From: Arthrobacter sp. 131MFCol6.1
GTDB lineage: Bacteria > Actinomycetota > Actinomycetes > Actinomycetales > Micrococcaceae
Assembly: GCF_000374925.1 (NCBI RefSeq)
Contig: NZ_KB895541.1
Coordinates: 310,001-374,000 of the forward strand
Length of the DNA stretch: 64,000 nucleotides
Reading direction: 5' to 3'
The notes below the pieces were generated by a model. It was not told where the DNA came from, made no database searches, and worked only from the letters and a program-made list of their open reading frames with translations. Numbering within the stretch: position 1 is the first letter of the stretch; every line of letters begins with the position of its first letter. Below are positions 8,951-16,966 of the stretch, one piece after another. A program made the position numbers and the translations under genes.

Positions 8951-8992
8951 CTTAGTTTGATAGAAATCAAAATAGACTGTCATCAAACTAAG
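8951..8992. promoter_or_regulatory. Operator: 11-bp inverted repeat in the divergent promoter
   Basis: CTTAGTTTGAT at 8951-8961 is matched perfectly by ATCAAACTAAG at 8982-8992, with 20 bases between. A third copy of the half-site (ATCAAA, 8966-8971) lies inside and forms TTTGAT-4-ATCAAA with the left arm. The three half-sites between the reductase and the ArsR-like gene suit a winged-helix dimer. AT-richness here contrasts with the flanks and marks the promoter. Confidence 0.65.
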
Positions 8993-9133
8993 CGATGCCA
9001 TCAGTGGCTTGGCGGGCGCATATCCTAAGGAAGCAGCGGTAATCCACCGAGCTCCCGGCTCACCATGCGAACCCAACACCCGCCTGCCCGGTACGATCGC
9101 GAAGGCCCAGGAGCCGTGCATGAAAGGCAAGAG

Positions 9134-9472
9134 ATGTCCCGAGGACGGGAAATAACCGACGAACCCGAAGTGGACGACTTCGATTTTCCCCGCGTGCTGA
9201 ACGCCGTTGCGGACCCGATCCGGCTGGCTATCGTCACTCAGCTGGCTGCCGCACCGACGGACGTCAGCTGTGGCTCATTTATCCTGCCCGTGCACCCGTC
9301 CACGGCGACGCACCACTTCACGGCGCTCCGCCAGGCAGGCGTCATCCACCAGTACTACGCCGGGACCTCACGCATGAACGTCTTGCGCCGCGACGATCTG
9401 AACGAGGCTTTCCCGGGCTTTCTGGACTCTGTCATCAGCGCCGTCACAAAGGTTTCAACGTCTGCACGCTGA
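9134..9472 (+). CDS. ArsR-like helix-turn-helix transcriptional regulator
   Basis: A 112-aa winged helix-turn-helix protein. Readable elements: RVLNAVADPIRLAIVTQLA (the ADPxRL signature), HPSTATHHFTALRQAGVIH (recognition helix region), and a basic wing. The ELCVCDL-type metal site of true ArsR/SmtB proteins is absent; one Cys occurs in VSCGSF, so sensing may be through an organic or redox signal. I start at ATG 9134 (MSRGREI), preceded by AGG, because the 23 codons upstream are Pro/Arg-rich and unlike the family. It probably represses the divergent reductase and itself through the palindrome at 8951-8992. Confidence 0.85.
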   Translation: MSRGREITDEPEVDDFDFPRVLNAVADPIRLAIVTQLAAAPTDVSCGSFILPVHPSTATHHFTALRQAGVIHQYYAGTSRMNVLRRDDLNEAFPGFLDSVISAVTKVSTSAR

Positions 9473-9646
9473 GACAGCCAGGAGCAGCCTCGCGGGAAGG
9501 CAGCACCGGTGGAAGATTCCGCCTCGTCCACGGGCTTTTCGCTCAGGTCACCGCACGCCAACAGTGAACTACGTCAACGGCTCTCACTTCCGGGATCGTC
9601 AACACATGGCGACATTCCAGTCCACCAAATGACAGCAGGAGGACTC

Positions 9647-10024
9647 ATGAGAGGATCGTCCATACCGGTCAGGGCGGCCTGGGCAGGCATGGCCGCGGCG
9701 GGCCTCATCCTGCTGTGCCTGGGTCTGGGCCAGAAATTCTACTTCGGGTCCGTCACGAATGCTTTTGCGCGGGACCAGATCGGCAACACGCTCATCCTGG
9801 CCGGGGACGTCCTTGGTCTGGCGGCCGCCGGCTGGTCGCGGTATCGGGGCGATCCCTTGTGGGTCACTGTCACTGTAGCGGTCCCGGCCGTGGTCATTGG
9901 GGGACTGAATCTGGTCGTCGAAGACAGCCTGCTGCCGCACATCGCTGCGCTGGCCGCCGTCCCGCTGGGGGTTGTCGGGGTTATTGGCGGCGTCGTGGGT
10001 CAGCGGCGCCGAACGCCTTCGTGA
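9647..10024 (+). CDS. Small four-helix membrane protein, 125 aa
   Basis: Start chosen at ATG 9647 because AGGAGG precedes it by six bases; the frame is open further upstream but without such a site. Four hydrophobic spans are visible: AAWAGMAAAGLILLCLGLG, LILAGDVLGLAAAGW, VTVTVAVPAVVIGGLNLVV and the segment before the basic end GQRRRTPS. No conserved catalytic motif is seen and I recognise no family. It follows the ArsR-like gene by 174 bases on the same strand, too far to assume an operon, and ends just before a hairpin at 10044. Confidence 0.6.
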   Translation: MRGSSIPVRAAWAGMAAAGLILLCLGLGQKFYFGSVTNAFARDQIGNTLILAGDVLGLAAAGWSRYRGDPLWVTVTVAVPAVVIGGLNLVVEDSLLPHIAALAAVPLGVVGVIGGVVGQRRRTPS

Positions 10025-10043
10025 CCCCTCACGACAAAACAAG

Positions 10044-10100
10044 AAGGGCCGCGCTCTCGGGGAGCAGTTCAGGGGGAGGGTGCGGCCCTTTTGTGAACTG
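10044..10100 (+). terminator. Stem-loop terminator downstream of the small membrane protein
   Basis: AAGGGCCGC (10044-10052) pairs perfectly with GCGGCCCTT (10082-10090) and is followed by TTTGT. A second pair, CAGTTCA (10065-10071) with TGAACTG (10094-10100), interlocks with it, so two mutually exclusive or pseudoknotted structures are possible. The simplest role is a terminator. Confidence 0.55.
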
Positions 10101-10335
10101 GCGGCCGTCTCCCGGGGGCTATCTGCCACGCCGATAATGGACCTTTCGTTAAACCCGTTTGACGTACTCATGGCTGTCGGGTTCGGAAATGTCGCCTCCA
10201 AGGGACGTGGGGGAGGGGCTTTGTCCTCTACCGTGAACTTGGACACCTTGACCGCGTCGGAGGAATAGCGGGGGCTGCAGTTGGCTTGTTCATACCGGGG
10301 CGTCGACGACCGGCTGCCTCGTGAAAGGACTTCCG

Positions 10336-10785
10336 ATGCCCACTTCCTTTGTCCCGTTCAGCATTCGCGCTACCGTTCGCGAAGACCATAAGCGCTCCTT
10401 CCGCACGGACATAGAACGTCTGACCGGCAGCGATCGTGGCTGGTCGCCGCTGGACGTCGTCAAGTCCACGGACACGCAGGCGCTGCTGCGCGGAGCGATC
10501 GCGCAAGGCGTTCACACCGCCACCAACGAGAGCCTGGCCCGCTACCTCCAGAACCGTCTTGCCGCCGATAACGACATCCATCTGGATCTCACCGTCTGCA
10601 TCGGCCGCTAGCAAACGCCTTACGACTTGGATATGGTCACGAACCTGCGTTCGTTCCTCGAAGCATCGGAGCGTTACCTCCGCCACATCTATTGCCGGGA
10701 CCTCACGATGGAGGGCGGCTACGACAACGAGTGGATCACGGGGTATGGCACATCGCCGCCAACTTGGTCTCCGCTTGGTCCGTAA
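10336..10785 (+). pseudogene. Hypothetical protein interrupted by an in-frame amber codon (91 + 57 codons)
   Basis: ATG 10336 follows AAAGGA and opens 91 codons to TAG at 10609-10611. The identical frame then runs another 57 codons (QTPYDLDMVTNLRSFLEASE... to TAA at 10783). The downstream part keeps coding character: 42 of its 57 codons end in G or C. The first part has VDVV/LLRGAIAQGVH/LARYLQNRLAADNDIHLDL, suggesting an alpha/beta fold; the second has RSFLEASERYLRHIY. I recognise no family. Either one gene was broken by a CAG/TGG-to-TAG change, or the short form is the protein and a second small gene starts at ATG 10633. It is convergent with the lipoprotein gene. Confidence 0.5.
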
Positions 10786-10818
10786 CGGGCGGGCGCTGAC
10801 TCGGCTCGGCTTCCCGCG

Positions 10819-11229
10819 TCAGGTGGTGGGGTGGTCCAGCTTGAGTGAGATCGGGTAGCCGGAGTCACTGCAGGCCTTGGCCACGCCGACGAAGGAGTCC
10901 TTGAGCTCCGCGCGCACATCGGAGACGGTGTAGTCGCCGTTGGCGCGACTGGTCCCGGCGTCGGCATACCTGCCCTGTTCGATCACGACTTCCATCATGT
11001 ACTTCCGGACCTCGCCCAACGCCACATTCTGTGCGTCCGGTTCCGTCTTGTCGGCTAGAAGCTTGAGGGCGGCGCCGTAGGCGCCTCCGCTGGCGCCTGC
11101 CTTGGTCTCCAGGTCGACCGAGTTGTAAGCGGTTTCGAAATTCCGGCACGGGGCTTCGTTCGCCCTGACGGAGCAGCCGGACAAGGCAGCGGCGGTGGCG
11201 ACTGCGAGGAAGACAGGGAGTGCTTTCAT
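10819..11229 (-). CDS. Hypothetical lipoprotein, 136 aa
   Basis: The first 20 residues form a lipoprotein signal peptide: MKALPVF, a hydrophobic Ala-rich core, and the lipobox LSGC with Cys19. The mature protein would be anchored to the outer face of the cytoplasmic membrane. The mature part has two more cysteines (APCRNF and KACSDS) that could form a disulfide, and a mostly helical middle (ALGEVRKYMMEVVIEQG). I recognise no domain. It stands alone, with 184 gene-free bases upstream of its start before the HAD gene. Confidence 0.75.
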   Translation of the reverse strand: MKALPVFLAVATAAALSGCSVRANEAPCRNFETAYNSVDLETKAGASGGAYGAALKLLADKTEPDAQNVALGEVRKYMMEVVIEQGRYADAGTSRANGDYTVSDVRAELKDSFVGVAKACSDSGYPISLKLDHPTT

Positions 11230-11412
11230 TGGGGCATCCTACCTACGAATCGGCCCAGCGGCGGGCGACTGCGGTGGTCATTTGTGGCGTCAACATCGCT
11301 GATCTGGGGTTGTTCGTGGTCTTTGAACAGCGGTGGTACCGGCGGAGAATGCGGGCCCTCAGTGAGTAGCGAAGCGTGGATTGTGAATGCCTGCTGGTCA
11401 GATTCGTGGGAC

Positions 11413-12144
11413 TCATCGCACGAGGGATGCTGCGCTGCTGACCCGTGCTGACCAGCGGCGGTTATCCAGGATCAGTGGCAGAAGGGCCGCAGGGGAGGGA
11501 GCAACGGCGGCGGCCTGCGAGGCTTCCTCGGCCTCCCCGTATCCCCAGAGTGCGAATATTGTGGGGATTCCGTGTTTAGCTGCTCCCGCGACGTCGTAGC
11601 TTCGGTCTCCGACCATTGCGGGACTGGAGATGTCTACGCCTGTGGAATGGAGCCGAAGCAGCAATTCGGCGATGACGTCTGCCTTGCTCGCTCTTCCCTC
11701 GGTATCTGACGCTCCGCATACGTTGACGAAGTGGCAATCAATTCCGAACATTCGTGCCAGTCTTATTGCTTGATCTTCAACCTTGGACGTGGCTACGGCC
11801 ATCGGAATGCCGGCCGAATGTAGGCGTTCTAGTAGACCGATGATCCCGTCGTATGGGCTGGACTGTTCGGCGCCGTGCTCGGCGTATGCCTTGCGGTAGT
11901 GTTGGAGGGCCTTTTGGGCGGTTTTCTCGTCCAGTTGTGAGACGGTTCTGAAGGACTCGATCATCGGTGGTCCGACGAATCGGCGCAGTGTGTCCATCGA
12001 TGGGACCGGTGCGCCTACAGCGGCCAAGGCCTGGGCAGCGCTTGCTGTAACGCCGGGTGCTGAGTCCAAAAGCGTTCCGTCCATGTCGAACAGGATGCAG
12101 CTTATGCCAGTGAGAGCGGACGGCGCTTGGTTCAGGTGTGTCAT
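11413..12144 (-). CDS. HAD-superfamily hydrolase, phosphoglycolate phosphatase-like
   Basis: A soluble phosphatase of the HAD-IA group, 243 aa. Motif I is FDMDGTLLDS with nucleophile Asp20 and acid/base Asp22. Motif II is in AVATSK, and the acidic motif IV is MVGDRSYDVAGA. A four-helix cap lies between motifs I and II (TLRRFVGPPMIESFRTVS), as in Gph. Likely substrates are small phosphate monoesters; phosphoglycolate salvage is the usual annotation but cannot be distinguished from nucleotidase or sugar-phosphatase activity here. It is divergent from the Lrp regulator with only 78 bases between starts. Confidence 0.85.
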   Translation of the reverse strand: MTHLNQAPSALTGISCILFDMDGTLLDSAPGVTASAAQALAAVGAPVPSMDTLRRFVGPPMIESFRTVSQLDEKTAQKALQHYRKAYAEHGAEQSSPYDGIIGLLERLHSAGIPMAVATSKVEDQAIRLARMFGIDCHFVNVCGASDTEGRASKADVIAELLLRLHSTGVDISSPAMVGDRSYDVAGAAKHGIPTIFALWGYGEAEEASQAAAVAPSPAALLPLILDNRRWSARVSSAASLVR

Positions 12145-12222
12145 TCTTTTCGAGGTCTTTCGGTCTTGAAGTTTGGTTCCATTCCGGTTGTACCCGGGGG
12201 ATTATCGCGGTGAAGGGTAGGC

Positions 12223-12690
12223 ATGGATCGAGTGAGTCTTGATCAGATAGATCAGAGGATTCTTGCGGAGCTCACGAAGAACGCCCGCATGAGCCACGCA
12301 GAGCTGGCGACCAAAGTCCTCCTGTCGCGGAATGCTGTGCGCCAGCGGATCGAACGGATGGAGCGGCAGGGGTATATCCAGGGGTACACGATTGTTGCCG
12401 GCCCACCGGGCCAGGGCCCGGTGTCCGCTTTCCTGATGGTTTACAGGAAGGACCGGGTGCGGGGGGCTGATGTCATCTCCGTTTTACGGTCTATTCCCGA
12501 AGTGGTTCTGTGCGACGTCGTGAGCGGTGACTTTGACCTCCTGGTGAGGGTCGAGGCCCGGTCGCTGGAGAGGGTTCAGGAGATCTGGGAGCAGATCGCG
12601 GCCATTCCCGGAGTCACGGACACGGTGACGGCCATGACGCTCTCCAGTTACATCAGGCGGGGCGCCGGAGGTGCCCGGGCCACGGAGTGA
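12223..12690 (+). CDS. Lrp/AsnC family transcriptional regulator
   Basis: A 155-aa feast/famine regulator. Residues 5-60 are the helix-turn-helix (LDQIDQRILAELTKNARMSH, then LSRNAVRQRIERMERQGYI). Residues 70-145 form the RAM ligand-binding domain (VISVLRSIPEVVLCDVVSGDFDLLV, then PGVTDTVTAMTL). Such proteins bind amino acids and control their metabolism. It sits tail-to-tail with aspartase, five bases apart, and is a strong candidate regulator of the 12.7-19.7 kb amino-acid block, although IclR regulators compete for that role. Confidence 0.9.
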   Translation: MDRVSLDQIDQRILAELTKNARMSHAELATKVLLSRNAVRQRIERMERQGYIQGYTIVAGPPGQGPVSAFLMVYRKDRVRGADVISVLRSIPEVVLCDVVSGDFDLLVRVEARSLERVQEIWEQIAAIPGVTDTVTAMTLSSYIRRGAGGARATE

Positions 12691-12695
12691 AGTGA

Positions 12696-14105
12696 TCAGA
12701 GCCCGCATATGTCCGGTCTCCTGACTGGCAGCACGGCGGATGCAAGCAGCGCCTGGGCTGCCTCCCGCTCCAAGAGGTTCCTGCTGGTGACGACGTCCAG
12801 AATGGTTGACCCGTTCTGAAGGGCTTCCTTTGCCACCGCTGCTGCTGCGGCATACCCGATGGCCGGTATTAGGGCCGTTGCGAGACCCACCGAGACTGAC
12901 GTCTGGCGGGCGAGGTGTCCGGTGTTCGCTTCGATACCCTCCATGCAGTATCGACGAAGGGCGTGCGATCCTTTTTCGAGCCATGAAATGCTTTGAAGAA
13001 GGACATGGGCAATGACAGGTTCGAAGGCATTGAGTTGGAGTTGTCCGTTGTCTGCAGCCATCGTGACTGTAGTGTCAGCTCCGGCAACTGCGAAGGCGAT
13101 CTGATTCATGGCCTCCGGGATGACCGGATTGACCTTTCCCGGCATGATTGATGACCCGGCCTGGCGCGGGGGCAGGATAATCTCGCCGAAGCCGTTCTGT
13201 GGACCGCTCGACAGCAGCCGCAGGTCGCTGCTGATTTTGGACAGCTTTATGGCCGTGCGCTTCAGCATGCCCGACAAGTGCATGAAAACACCAACGTCGG
13301 ACGTCGCTTCGATGAGGTCGGCGGCAGGAACGACCGGGACGCCGGAGACCTCGGAGAGCGCCAAAAGCACGCGTTGCTGATACCCCGGCTCGGCGGTGAT
13401 GCCGGTCCCGATGGCGGTGGCGCCCAGGCTGCACTCGAGCAGCAGCGCCGTGGATTCCATCAGCCTGGAGCGGTCTTCTTCCAGCGTCGCGGCGAAGGCA
13501 GTGAACTCCTGCCCAAGGGTCATCGGGACGGCGTCCTGAAGCTGTGTCCTGCCCATCTTCACCACGTCGGCGAATTCAGCACCCTTGCTGCGGGCGGACT
13601 CGGCGAGCTTGCCCAACTCGCGGTGGAGCTCTGCGGTGGCGAAAATCAGTGCCAGTTTGATCGCCGTGGGATAGGTGTCATTCGTGGATTGGCACCGGTT
13701 AACGTGATCAATGGGGTGCAGGTGCTGGTAGTCACCGCGGCGGTGGCCCAGTTTTTCCAGCGCAAGATTCGCGATCACCTCGTTGGCATTCATGTTCGTG
13801 CTCGTTCCGGCACCGCCCTGAATGACGTCCACACAGAACTGTTCGTGGTGATGTCCGTCCTGGATTTCCTGGCACGCTAAGCGGATCGCTGTCGCCACCC
13901 GAGGGTCAAGGATGCCCAGTTCGCAGTTGGCCTGCGCCGCAGCGTTCTTGATCATCGCCAGCGCACGGACCAGGTGCGGGTGGCGGGAGATGGGAATCCC
14001 GCTGATGGTGAAGTTTTCCAAGGCCCGGGCGGTGTGCGCTCCCCAATAGGCTGTGGCCGGTACAGGAACGCTCCCGAGCGAATCCGTCTCAATGCGGCAG
14101 GTCAT
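12696..14105 (-). CDS. aspA: Aspartate ammonia-lyase (aspartase)
   Basis: Catalyses L-aspartate to fumarate plus ammonium in the cytoplasm; a homotetramer in known relatives. The 469-aa length is normal. The family signature GSSIMPGKVNP begins at Gly317 and contains the catalytic serine loop. Also present are GGAGTSTNMNANEV (substrate-binding helix), NDTYPTA and MGRTQLQDAVPMTLGQEF. It is the last gene of the homoserine dehydrogenase/aldehyde dehydrogenase unit, 103 bases after the aldehyde dehydrogenase. As the third enzyme it would pass homoserine carbon to the TCA cycle as fumarate. Fumarase C shares the fold, but the residue pattern (VIQGGAGTSTNMNANE) and the gene context favour aspartase. 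Confidence 0.9.
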   Translation of the reverse strand: MTCRIETDSLGSVPVPATAYWGAHTARALENFTISGIPISRHPHLVRALAMIKNAAAQANCELGILDPRVATAIRLACQEIQDGHHHEQFCVDVIQGGAGTSTNMNANEVIANLALEKLGHRRGDYQHLHPIDHVNRCQSTNDTYPTAIKLALIFATAELHRELGKLAESARSKGAEFADVVKMGRTQLQDAVPMTLGQEFTAFAATLEEDRSRLMESTALLLECSLGATAIGTGITAEPGYQQRVLLALSEVSGVPVVPAADLIEATSDVGVFMHLSGMLKRTAIKLSKISSDLRLLSSGPQNGFGEIILPPRQAGSSIMPGKVNPVIPEAMNQIAFAVAGADTTVTMAADNGQLQLNAFEPVIAHVLLQSISWLEKGSHALRRYCMEGIEANTGHLARQTSVSVGLATALIPAIGYAAAAAVAKEALQNGSTILDVVTSRNLLEREAAQALLASAVLPVRRPDICGL

Positions 14106-14208
14106 GGTTTTCCATCCTCTGTGTGGAAGTGTGGGTGGTGGCGTGGGTGAGTGCCGCTTGCTCGGAGGAACTGGAGGGCGCAGGGCCCGGTCGCGCCCTC
14201 CAGGTCGA

Positions 14209-15621
14209 TCAGTTCTTGATGCAAATGACCTTTGGCTGCGTCATCTCCTCATACGCGAAATGGACGCCCTCCCGGCCCATGCTCCCGTACTTGGCCCCAC
14301 CGAACGGCATGCCGTCGAACCGGTAGTCAGAGGAATCGTTAATCATGACGCCGCCTGCTTCGAGCTTGCGGGCCGCATCCATGGCCCTGGCCAGGGAGTC
14401 GGTGAATATGCCCGCATGGAGACTGAACTCGATGGCGTTGGCGACGTCGATGGCCTCTTCGAAGGTGGTGAATTTATGCAACATCACCACCGGCCCGAAA
14501 ACCTCCTCCTTCCACAGCCTGCTGTCCGCCGGGACGGCTTCCAGAACGGTCGGCTGAAGCACATTTCCGTCCTTGACATTGCCTGAGAGCAGGACAGCGC
14601 CGGCACCGAGAGCCCCGTCCAGCTTCGTCTGGAGCTCCTGCAGGGCGGCGGGGCTGATCATGGGCCCGACATCCGTCCGTTCATCCGATGGATCTCCGGC
14701 AACCAACCGCGCCGTTTCCTCCAGGAAGCGCCGGCGGAACGCGCTGTACACCGGGGCGGCTACGAGGATCCGCTGCACCCCCACGCAGTTCTGTCCGGCG
14801 GCCCAAAACGCTCCGGAGACGCAGGACTCCACCGCGTTCTCGATGTCGGCATCGTCCAGGACGATCACGGGTGCGTTTCCACCGAGATCCATCGAAAGCT
14901 TCTTCAGACCTGCGGTGCGGGCGATACTCTCACCCGTGGAGAACCCCCCGGTGAAGGACACCATTCGTACGTCCCGGGACCTGATGATTGACTCGGCCAC
15001 TTCCCGGTCGCCGTGAACAATCGTGAGGGTCTCCGGCGGGAGCCCTGAGCTGACGAGGGCGTCCGTGAGCAGCTGGGCTGACAGCGGAGTCAGGGCCGAG
15101 GGTTTGAGGATCACGGCGTTTCCTCCGGCGATGGCCGGGCCGATCTTGTGAGCCACCAGATTGAGGGGGTCGTTGAACGGAGTGATCGCGGCAATGATGC
15201 CCAAGGGTTCGCGGGAGTACCACCCGGTCCGGTCCTCTGAGCCCTCGTACGAGTCAAAGGGGATGACTTCGCCTGCGTTTCGGCGCGCTTCGGCAGCGGA
15301 GAGGCGGAGCGTGTTGACCGCCCGCTGTACTTCCTTCCGGGCCTGGCGGATCGTCTTCCCGGCCTCAGACACAATGGTTTGCGCGAACTCCTCGTGGCGC
15401 TGCTCGATCTCTGTTGCGGCGCCGTCGAGTATCTTCCCGCGGGCATTGCGGGACAGCGCCCGTGCTTTCCGGGCGCCGATGCGGGCTGTTTCAATCACGG
15501 CTTCGCCGGCGGTGGCTTCGGTCAGCGAAACCGCGCCGACCACCCTGCCGTCGTAGGGGCTCCTGACGTCTCGGAACTGCGGCAGCACGGTTTCCGTCGA
15601 ATACAGTGTGGATTCAAGCAT
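14209..15621 (-). CDS. NAD(P)-dependent aldehyde dehydrogenase, proposed aspartate-semialdehyde oxidising
   Basis: A 470-aa cytosolic ALDH-superfamily enzyme oxidising an aldehyde to its acid. The nucleophile is Cys279 in [10 protein letters not shown], the oxyanion Asn lies in ITPFNDPLN, and the cofactor loop is [14 protein letters not shown]. The general-base position, usually Glu in LELGG, is Asp245 in MDLGGNAP, 34 residues before the Cys as in ordinary ALDHs. Its start overlaps the homoserine dehydrogenase stop by 8 bases, implying translational coupling. The natural substrate in this context would be L-aspartate-4-semialdehyde, giving L-aspartate for aspartase. Succinate-semialdehyde or lactaldehyde dehydrogenase activity is the alternative. 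Confidence 0.85.
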   Translation of the reverse strand: MLESTLYSTETVLPQFRDVRSPYDGRVVGAVSLTEATAGEAVIETARIGARKARALSRNARGKILDGAATEIEQRHEEFAQTIVSEAGKTIRQARKEVQRAVNTLRLSAAEARRNAGEVIPFDSYEGSEDRTGWYSREPLGIIAAITPFNDPLNLVAHKIGPAIAGGNAVILKPSALTPLSAQLLTDALVSSGLPPETLTIVHGDREVAESIIRSRDVRMVSFTGGFSTGESIARTAGLKKLSMDLGGNAPVIVLDDADIENAVESCVSGAFWAAGQNCVGVQRILVAAPVYSAFRRRFLEETARLVAGDPSDERTDVGPMISPAALQELQTKLDGALGAGAVLLSGNVKDGNVLQPTVLEAVPADSRLWKEEVFGPVVMLHKFTTFEEAIDVANAIEFSLHAGIFTDSLARAMDAARKLEAGGVMINDSSDYRFDGMPFGGAKYGSMGREGVHFAYEEMTQPKVICIKN

Positions 15622-16666
15622 TTGCAGCTGCTCCCGTCCGGACGGCGTGCATGGCGATGATGTCGGAGAGCAGGGCGTAAGCGGTTTCCACGCGGCCGGC
15701 TCCCGGTCCTGAGACAGTTACTGCGCCCAGAAGGTCGGTGTCGAAGGACACGGCATTGGTTGCGCCTGAAATGCCGGCCAGCCCGTGGTCGAGGGGGAGT
15801 GCTACGGGGGATACGCCTGCTGTCACTGACCCGTCCAGGTTCCGCCGTGCAGCACCGACGAGCTTCCATCGGCGTCCCTCGCGGGCGGCCTTCCGGATAT
15901 TCTCCGGCGTCACAGCTGAAATCCCCTGCCGCTGAACGTCCTGGAGTTCCATGCCTGCGTCGAGCAGTTCGTTGGCGAGGATGAGGACCTTGAGCTGAAC
16001 GTCGTAGCCCTCAATGTCTGCTGAGGGGTTTGCCTCGGCATAACCGAGTTCCTGCGCCTCGCCGATAGCCGCCTCGAGGCCCAGCCCGGCTTCCATCCGC
16101 CCGAGCACATAGTTGCTGGTGCCGTTGAGAATGCCTTCGAAGCCCTTCAGCTCCAGCCCCGCGAACATCTTCTTGGCCAGGCGAATGACGGGAGTGCCGC
16201 TCATAACGGCACCCTCGAACTCGAAGTGCACGCCGTTCTGTTCGGCCAGGGAGGTCAGCTCAGCGCCACGGAGGGCAACGGGGCCTTTGTTCGTGGTGCA
16301 GACGCTCTTGCCGGATTCGAGCGCCCATCGCACGTGCGAGACTGCCGGCTCGCCGTCGTCGGGATTTGTGAACGTGGCCTCGCAGATGATGTCAGCGGTG
16401 CAGTTGCGGATAACGGATTCGTTATTGGTGTCCGCGGATCCGCCGTATTCGGCGAAGGTTTCGCCCCCACCACCCAGATTGAGGGGGATGGAAAGGTCGA
16501 TGCCCTCGGCCTGGACCAGGGAGCCGAGGCGCAGGTCGGTGATGGCCACGACCCGCAGGCCGAAGCCCAGCTCGGTATGAAGTGTCTCGCCGCGTGTTGC
16601 GATCAGTTCGGCCAGTGTCCGGTTGACGCCGCCGAAGCCGATCAGCGCAATGTCGTAGGTGGTCAT
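15614..16666 (-). CDS. Homoserine dehydrogenase without ACT domain (proposed catabolic)
   Basis: Interconverts L-homoserine and L-aspartate-4-semialdehyde with NAD(P). The Rossmann start is [26 protein letters not shown] is the cofactor-side lysine loop, [18 protein letters not shown] and [11 protein letters not shown] form the substrate region, and the catalytic Asp222/Lys226 pair lies in EGYDVQLK. At 350 aa it ends after the catalytic domain, whereas biosynthetic actinobacterial enzymes usually carry a C-terminal ACT feedback domain. AAGGAG precedes the ATG. It is the first gene of a unit followed by aldehyde dehydrogenase and aspartase. Absence of feedback control and this company suggest it runs in the oxidative direction. 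Confidence 0.85.
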   Translation of the reverse strand: MTTYDIALIGFGGVNRTLAELIATRGETLHTELGFGLRVVAITDLRLGSLVQAEGIDLSIPLNLGGGGETFAEYGGSADTNNESVIRNCTADIICEATFTNPDDGEPAVSHVRWALESGKSVCTTNKGPVALRGAELTSLAEQNGVHFEFEGAVMSGTPVIRLAKKMFAGLELKGFEGILNGTSNYVLGRMEAGLGLEAAIGEAQELGYAEANPSADIEGYDVQLKVLILANELLDAGMELQDVQRQGISAVTPENIRKAAREGRRWKLVGAARRNLDGSVTAGVSPVALPLDHGLAGISGATNAVSFDTDLLGAVTVSGPGAGRVETAYALLSDIIAMHAVRTGAAANA

Positions 16667-16966
16667 GGTGCTCCTTCAATCAGTTACATCGGTCTTCCAA
16701 TGCTCACCGCATTCCATGTCCGTCAGTGCATGTGATTGTGACCGAAAAACAGGGCGAAGTGACCATGTGCCTGCCGATTCGACATCGACGCCCGGATGTA
16801 ACTAAGTGCAACATAGGCATGGTGAAATGTTTTTAATGACCAAAATCTCGTTTTCGTGTTACTTTCATCACTACCGCCATTGCACAGTCCGGGGCGGCCC
16901 GTCCTGCCCACCGGGACGATATGCGCACCTTTCGCATCAGACCTGTCCACTCACCTGGGAGAAACC
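16667..16966. promoter_or_regulatory. Divergent promoter region of the homoserine/aspartate block
   Basis: 300 bases separate the dehydrogenase and permease starts. AGTTACATC (16682-16690) is the exact complement of GATGTAACT (16795-16803), 104 bases apart, which could be two sites of one looping regulator. An AT-rich core at 16815-16870 probably carries the promoters. No gene is seen. Confidence 0.45.

Noticed and set aside
10609..10611. Amber codon as a possible pyrrolysine site
   Set aside because: No pyl genes are seen, the organism type is not known to use pyrrolysine, and a nonsense mutation explains it.
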